From assembly GCF_030272615.1 (NCBI RefSeq), contig NC_081415.1, forward strand, positions 631,797,041 to 631,861,040: DNA of 64,000 nt, read 5' to 3'. This stretch comes from Cryptomeria japonica. Lineage: Eukaryota; Streptophyta; Pinopsida; Cupressales; Cupressaceae. Numbering within the stretch: the first letter of the stretch is position 1; each line of letters opens with the position of its first letter. The notes under the pieces were generated by a model that was not told where the DNA came from, searched no databases, and was given only the letters and a program-made list of their open reading frames with translations. The translations under genes were made by a program, and so were the position numbers. This document shows positions 58,547 to 64,000 of this stretch, in pieces.

Positions 58547-59341
58547 CCCAAAGGGAAGGGCTATGGAGTCCATGTCGTGGACTCCACATAGCCACGACTG
58601 TGTGGAGGCCACGCCACGGCTCCACAACCTAGCTCCTCCGTTGGCAGCCCAAGGCGTGAGGTTGGGGTTGAGCCTTGGCTCCCCCACCTCACGTTAAACA
58701 ACATTATATATATATTATTTTTTTAATTTTTAACTGTTAAAAGATGAATATAGAAAAAACACAGTCTCACAGAGACTTATTTTTTTTATTTTTATTTTTT
58801 TTCAGAAAATATGGGTTTTCTAATATTTACAATTTCAGGATACCCATATCCAGGAAAGGGAAAATTTCTCTAAAACAAACATCATATTGGCACAATAACA
58901 TTGGTTAACATCCATTTATCCAAACACAAACATATTTCTTAGATTAAAGCTTGAATTTGAAAGCATTAATTTAGAATTTTAACAAATTTGCATTGTAAAC
59001 AGACAACCCAAAAAATTTTGATTTTCAAAACAACCTGAGCAACCAAAATCTAAACTTGAGATGGAAACAAAACGAGAATGTTATGGATTGGAAATAAAAT
59101 TACAACTGTTTCATTTTCCCCAATAGATGAGATTTTTAATCTTCACAAACAAATTTCTTCAAAATCCAAAATAATTTCTTTAAAACAAAGAAGCCAATGA
59201 AATAAACCAGAGGCCTACCTGGTTCAACAATCTTGGCAAGATTGAAGGAGAGCCCAACCTACAAGCTCCAAAAATCCTTTCTTTTGCAAAATCCCCAAAT
59301 TTTTCATTCTCTAAAAAATTATTTTTCAAAATACTCTTCCA
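58547..59341 (-). mobile_element. Long gypsy-like LTR, segment 2, with GC-rich hairpin cluster
   Basis: It lies between two later insertions. At 58,560-58,690 the sequence is unusually GC-rich and full of inverted repeats (ATGGAGTCCA...TGGACTCCA, CTCCACA...TGTGTGGAG). The rest is A/T-rich. No coding frame is supported. Confidence 0.45.
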
Positions 59342-60841
59342 AAAATTGTTGGCATCATAATAGAAAGGAGATTGTTGGCATTTCAATAAGGATATTGAGA
59401 AGGTTGTTGGAAATTATTGATATAACTGAAGAAGGATGATTACTGTCTTAATAATATTATTTTGTCATTGATGTCAAGAAATTGATTTTCTGATTCAGTA
59501 TGATGTTGCCATATCTTGAGAAGTATGTTTTGATGAGTATTAAGAGGTCGGTAAGTAACACAGAAATAATGTGATAATGAAGGGGAGAAATAAGTTATTC
59601 AATGGGAAACTATTACCAAGTTAGAAAATGATGAGATCATGTTGTTTTGATTGTCTTGATATCCTACATATATTGTTGATTATAAGTTTAATACTATACT
59701 ATGTCACTGAGAAAAGAACCTAGTCGGTAAACCCTAAGGTTATCGATATTGGTTAAAGAAGACAGAATGTCTACCGAGTGAAGTTCAGCATTAACCGAGT
59801 AACAATTGAGTAATAACATAATGTATTGGATGAATAAAAGCATTATTTAATGAAGGATGCTGATGTGCTAGAGTTGATCAGATGATTGGTATGTCGCACA
59901 AGAAGTTTGTTAAGGATCTACGACAATTGAAAATCAAGAGGAAGATCTACAACATAGATTGAACCGCAATAACCTAGCACAAGTTCCAAGGAAGGAATGC
60001 AAGTTCCAAGGTGAGGTAAAACATTTTTTTAGATCGAAGGATACATTGAACCTAGTCAAGTTTGATGATCTGATGGCTGAGATTGATCATGGGAAATGTG
60101 ATGAAGGAGATTAAGCAGTTAGAAAATGCTTATAAGTAAGGAATTGTTGATGAACAATGTATGTGGGCAAATGTATGCACAATGATGCTACAATAGTATT
60201 CACCGAGCACAGAAGCTTGAAGATCTGATTGAACAACCGATTGAGAAGCCCAACAAGCCCAACAAGGGACAAGATAAGTCTTATGAAAAAATTATTTTTG
60301 AGGACATAGAATCTGCTTTAGCATTTCAGATGTGAAGTTGCAGATATATTTTATTACTGTTATTTATTTTATAAGTGACAGGAAATCTCTTAACCGAGTG
60401 GACTTAACAGTCTTATTTGTAAACCCTCTAACAAGGTAACATTCAAAATGAGTGTTTGAAATCCTTTGACAAGGTCACTTCTAACAAAGTGCAAGACTCT
60501 AACAAGTCTGAGGGAAATCTCTTAACCAAGTCACATCTAACAATGTGTTTGTAATTTGTAACTGGATTAAGCTTTTAACTGAGCATACTCTAGAAGGGTA
60601 TTTTTCTTAGTGGGTCCGAAATCCCATAGTGGTTTTTCCCTATTTGGGTTTCCACGTTCAATCTGGTGTTAAATGTGTTATGATGTTTTAAGTGTATCTG
60701 TTTATGAGTATTCAATGATTTACAGTCATAGTTGCATATCAGTAAAGTCTACCGAGGTTGAATCTAGTGAATATATTGTAGAGTGAAGTTTTATGATTCA
60801 CCCCCCCCCTCTCATCTTATATAACAAAAATATCCTTCCAA
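59342..60841 (+). mobile_element. Solo copia-type LTR (59347-60836) with AAAAT duplications
   Basis: The LTR starts TGTTGGCATCATAATAG and ends TATATAACA. AAAAT flanks both sides (59342-59346 and 60837-60841). It is the same family as 53041-54510 but in + orientation, with about 26 extra bases at its start that repeat TGTTGGCAT. No internal region is present. Confidence 0.88.
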
Positions 60842-61858
60842 AAATATTTTCAAACCCTAGGTTTAATGCTCAGTTTTTGACCAAAAATCTCCTTTTTAAA
60901 ATAAAAATACTTTTACACAATTTATTTCTAATTTCAAAAAATCAAAATGCCTCTTCCTCATTTAATTTCTAATTTTACAAATTAACACAACTTAACATTT
61001 AAATTTCAAAAATATTATGAAGGCAATATATAAATATATATATTTTTAAAATAAAATCCCCAAATTAATCTTTCACACTTTATCAAAATATATATTAACT
61101 TGTTTTTCTAATTAAAATTGATTTTCTTTAAATAATTAAAATCAACCTTTCTATTTTTAAAAGGCAAAGAGGTTAAATTAATTCAATTTCAAATTAATTT
61201 AAATCTTTCCTTTCCAAAAGCATATTTAAGTAAATTAATCAATTAAAATTAATCATTTAATTGAACTTGCTACTAACTTGAATTGAGCAATTCCAATTAA
61301 CGATTAATCACATAAAAGGAAGCTATTTAATTTAGTCCCCAAAATACTAATGCGTAAACACAAATTAAATCACATTAATTACTAAGGATTAAATACTCAA
61401 ATTAACCACATACAAAACACACAATCCAAGAAAGCCACATAGGCAGACGACCTGCTTACCCAAATAAAGGGAGTACCGACGACGATTGACAATGCTCACT
61501 TGAGCATGACTTTGGTCAAACAAGGGTCTTACGATCACCTAATCCAACTCTAAGGATCACAGAGGTACACTCAAACCTATGAATCCAGGTGGAGATGAAC
61601 CTCGCACCCATGTGGTACTGTACCTGAAAACTCCTGCAACCAAGAGTCATACATGCATACATATATAAATTTAATGAAAGTGTTAGCCCGCGATTAATAA
61701 CATGAAATAGGAGAACTAATAAACTGGCATACAAACTGGTGCGAAACCACATTAACAGGTATGTACTAAAATCAAAAAATCTGACTATAACACTATAATA
61801 TGATAAACTAACCAAGGTCAAACCGAGATTAGAAATTGATTAGGGTAGGGGTACTACA
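60842..61858 (-). mobile_element. Long gypsy-like LTR, segment 1 (start)
   Basis: On the minus strand it starts TGTAGTACCCCTACCC at 61858 directly after a purine tract. The TGTAGTACCCC start resembles chromovirus-type LTRs. Small open frames here are not supported. Confidence 0.5.
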
Positions 61859-61872
61859 TTCTTCCCCCTAGG
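61859..61872 (-). promoter_or_regulatory. Polypurine tract before the long LTR
   Basis: The minus strand reads CCTAGGGGGAAGAA immediately before the LTR start, so this LTR is the 3' one of its element. Confidence 0.65.
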
Positions 61873-62723
61873 TTCTGACTTACTCCTGGAAGTCATAAGG
61901 GTAGATGGAGAACATGTCACATGCATGAGCCTTGAAACTCATTCAACAAATATTAAATTTCACATATGAATCTTTCTATAAATGAATGAAACATTATTGC
62001 TAAATCCCTTTACAAATCCCATTATCCATTGGCAGGATACATCGAAAACCATACACTTCTTAAAATATTCTAGGAATTATCCATAATCATAGAAGAGAAA
62101 CAAGAATTTTCTTCCTTTCATTAAACCAAATTAAAGCATTAAAAGAGGTAAGCAACAATTACCATGCTCATCTATCAAACATGACAAGAAAGCATGCCAT
62201 CATGATCAATTTCTTTTACCAATCCAATTTTTTCATAAAACTTTATCACATAGAACTAGCTTCAAATATCAATTTCTACAACTAAGTTATCTTCCATGAA
62301 ATAAGAGCGACATAGATAACTCAATTGTTTACACTTGCCAAGCACATAAAAACCTTTCCAATGACTATGTCCCATAACATAGTGACAAGTTAACACAATT
62401 TACTCCATGATTACACATAATAACCATCCACATAACTGGAATGCACAACTCAAAAGACCACATGTGAGCATGTCTAATGTTTGGTAAAAGATAACATGCA
62501 TGATCAACATCTCTATGTCTAATCTCAAAACAATAATATGATCATAAATATCCAATATCTCACCCAAAGGCTTGATGGTGCTAGGGCACACCATAGCGGT
62601 GCTACCTTCCATACAAGACCTTCGTGAACATCCCTTGTTAAGTAAGGTGGTTAGCCTCCAAGAGATAGTCACCACACATAGGTAGGTAGTGGATCCTAGC
62701 TGCATCACAACCTCACATACCCC
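61873..62723 (-). other. 3' internal remnant of the long-LTR gypsy element
   Basis: It is the sequence just upstream of the PPT. No pol domain is recognisable; a 110-codon frame at 62400-62732 has no known motif. It is cut at 62,723 by the next LTR. Confidence 0.4.
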
Positions 62724-64000
62724 TGTAGACACCTAAAAATGTCTCATTGATCATGTACTAATTATTCCTTTAATTGATTAATAATTCTTTAATTCTTTAA
62801 TTAAGTTAATTAATCATATTCTTCTAATTTCATATTTCCTCATCATTTCACTAATTATTCTATTTTTTTATTTCTATCATCATTTAATCAATTTAATCAT
62901 TTTCTAAATGTTAATTAAATATTTATTATTTAATTAATTATCTCTAATTATTCAATTTCTATCTCTAATTATCTAATCATTCAACCCTCTTCTAAATATT
63001 AATTAAATATTTGTTATTTAATTAATTATGATTTAATCCTTTAAATTAAATAATCTTTATTATTTAATTAAATTCCATTTCTAAATAATTAAATAGTTTC
63101 TTTAAATTATTTAATTAGCTAATTAATTCTTCAATTCCAAATCCCCAAATTCTAATTTCATTTAATTTCTTATTTCTTCTAATTCTTCCAAATTCAATTA
63201 CATGTGCATGATTTCAAAAATAAAATTGAAAATCAAAGTTAAGTTCTACATATATTCAAATGCTAAATTGAATTAAATTAAATTCAATTATTTGAATAAT
63301 ATCTCATGCAAAGATTAAATTGAAAAATCTAAATCTAAATGCAAGCACATGCTAAATTAATTAATTAAATCAATCAATTAATTAAATTATTTATCTCTCC
63401 AATCTCTATTTTCATGTTACAGTTAGCTTTATCTAAATTAAGCTCTCTATGTCATTTTCTTTATTTCCTCCAATCACTCTTTTTCTTCCTTCAGTTAACT
63501 CTTTCATCAATAGGTTGACTCCATTAATCTATTCAATCTATTGAGTTTCACTCCTACAATCAACAGTTCAACTATCAATTTTCATTTGAGCTCATCCGAG
63601 TTCCATCTCTTGATCATTTTGTTCCACCTTTCAATCAATCTCATCCAATTTTCTATAAATTGAGCATTCAATCTCCATTTTCAAGAATCATGAACTTTGA
63701 ATCTTTGTGTCACTTGCAGGTTACCAGTGCAATATCTGAGAGCCATTATACCATAAAGAGGAGAAGAGCAATGGAAGCAATAGGTAGTCACGGAATAGGG
63801 AGTTCTTGATTTGATTATTTTGATTCTTATTTCTTAATTGCGTTATGGGTAAGTGCACAAAGATGGTGGTAAAAAAGGGGGGTATAAGTGGACACTTTTT
63901 TTCTGAAATCAGGTGAACTTGAACTTAGAGGCAAAATTTGAAAGTCATCCACTCAAAATATGAAGATAATAAAATAAAAAATATTGTAGTACTCTGAATC
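62724..64000 (+). mobile_element. Partial Tat-like LTR running off the window
   Basis: TGTAGACACCTAAAAATGTC at 62724 matches the TGTAGACGTCTAAAACTGG start of gypsy element 2. It has the same kind of A/T-rich domain (TTAATTAAATATTTATTATT words at 62,900-63,070). Near 63,750 it has an AGAGGAGAAGAGCAATGGAAGC stretch in the position of the AGGAGAAAGAAGG stretch of that LTR. The end is not seen. Confidence 0.45.

Noticed and set aside
59373..60836. Alternative start of the + solo LTR at 59373
   Set aside because: That start gives no target duplication, whereas 59347 gives perfect AAAAT on both sides.

Overview
The window looks like intergenic DNA of a seed plant with a very large, repeat-rich nuclear genome. 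A conifer or other gymnosperm would fit, but that is an inference from element content and cannot be proved here. I found no host protein gene, tRNA, rRNA or CRISPR array. Nearly everything recognisable is a retrotransposon: Tat-type Ty3/gypsy, Ty1/copia, an L1-type LINE, solo LTRs and a pol-less LTR element.

Layout. (1) 1-10,363 (+): a Tat-type gypsy element whose 5' LTR lies left of the window. Its gag-pol frame (2749-10245) has no frameshift but 21 nonsense codons. (2) ~11,578-14,735 (-): part of a second gypsy element in the opposite direction, with an LTR (13175-14616), a tRNA-Lys-type primer site, a leader and a 353-codon pseudogene that may be PMD-like; it shares a 160-bp inverted segment with base 3 onward. 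(3) 14,736-18,826 (-): a truncated copia element with LTR, gag and integrase. (4) 20,350-35,575 (+): a full-length Tat-type gypsy element with GTATT target duplications, two 1.6-kb LTRs, a tRNA-Trp-type primer site and a complete but decayed gag-pol. (5) 35,595-~41,320 (-): a 5'-truncated LINE with endonuclease, RT, zinc finger and RNase H. (6) 42,036-44,757: pyrimidine-rich simple-sequence blocks. (7) 45,835-~47,185 (+): a probable gypsy LTR plus leader. (8) ~47,190-61,858 (-): fragments of one long LTR split by nested insertions. (9) 62,724-64,000 (+): the start of another Tat-like LTR.

The most unusual object is the element at 49,576-58,541 (-). It has paired LTRs, TCCCT target duplications, an initiator-Met primer site and a polypurine tract. 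It encodes a coiled-coil protein with four zinc knuckles and a long second reading frame of about 1,000 codons, but no protease, integrase or reverse transcriptase. A solo LTR (53041-54510, AGGCA duplications) sits inside that second frame. It is best read as a non-autonomous element that must borrow enzymes from a copia relative.

How the parts work together: in the gypsy elements Gag packages the RNA, a tRNA primes at the PBS, RT with two RNase H domains copies it, and integrase inserts it. Almost every premature stop is explained by a C-to-T (or G-to-A) change in CGA, CAG, CAA or TGG codons. That pattern suggests long-term cytosine methylation and deamination of silenced copies rather than indel decay.
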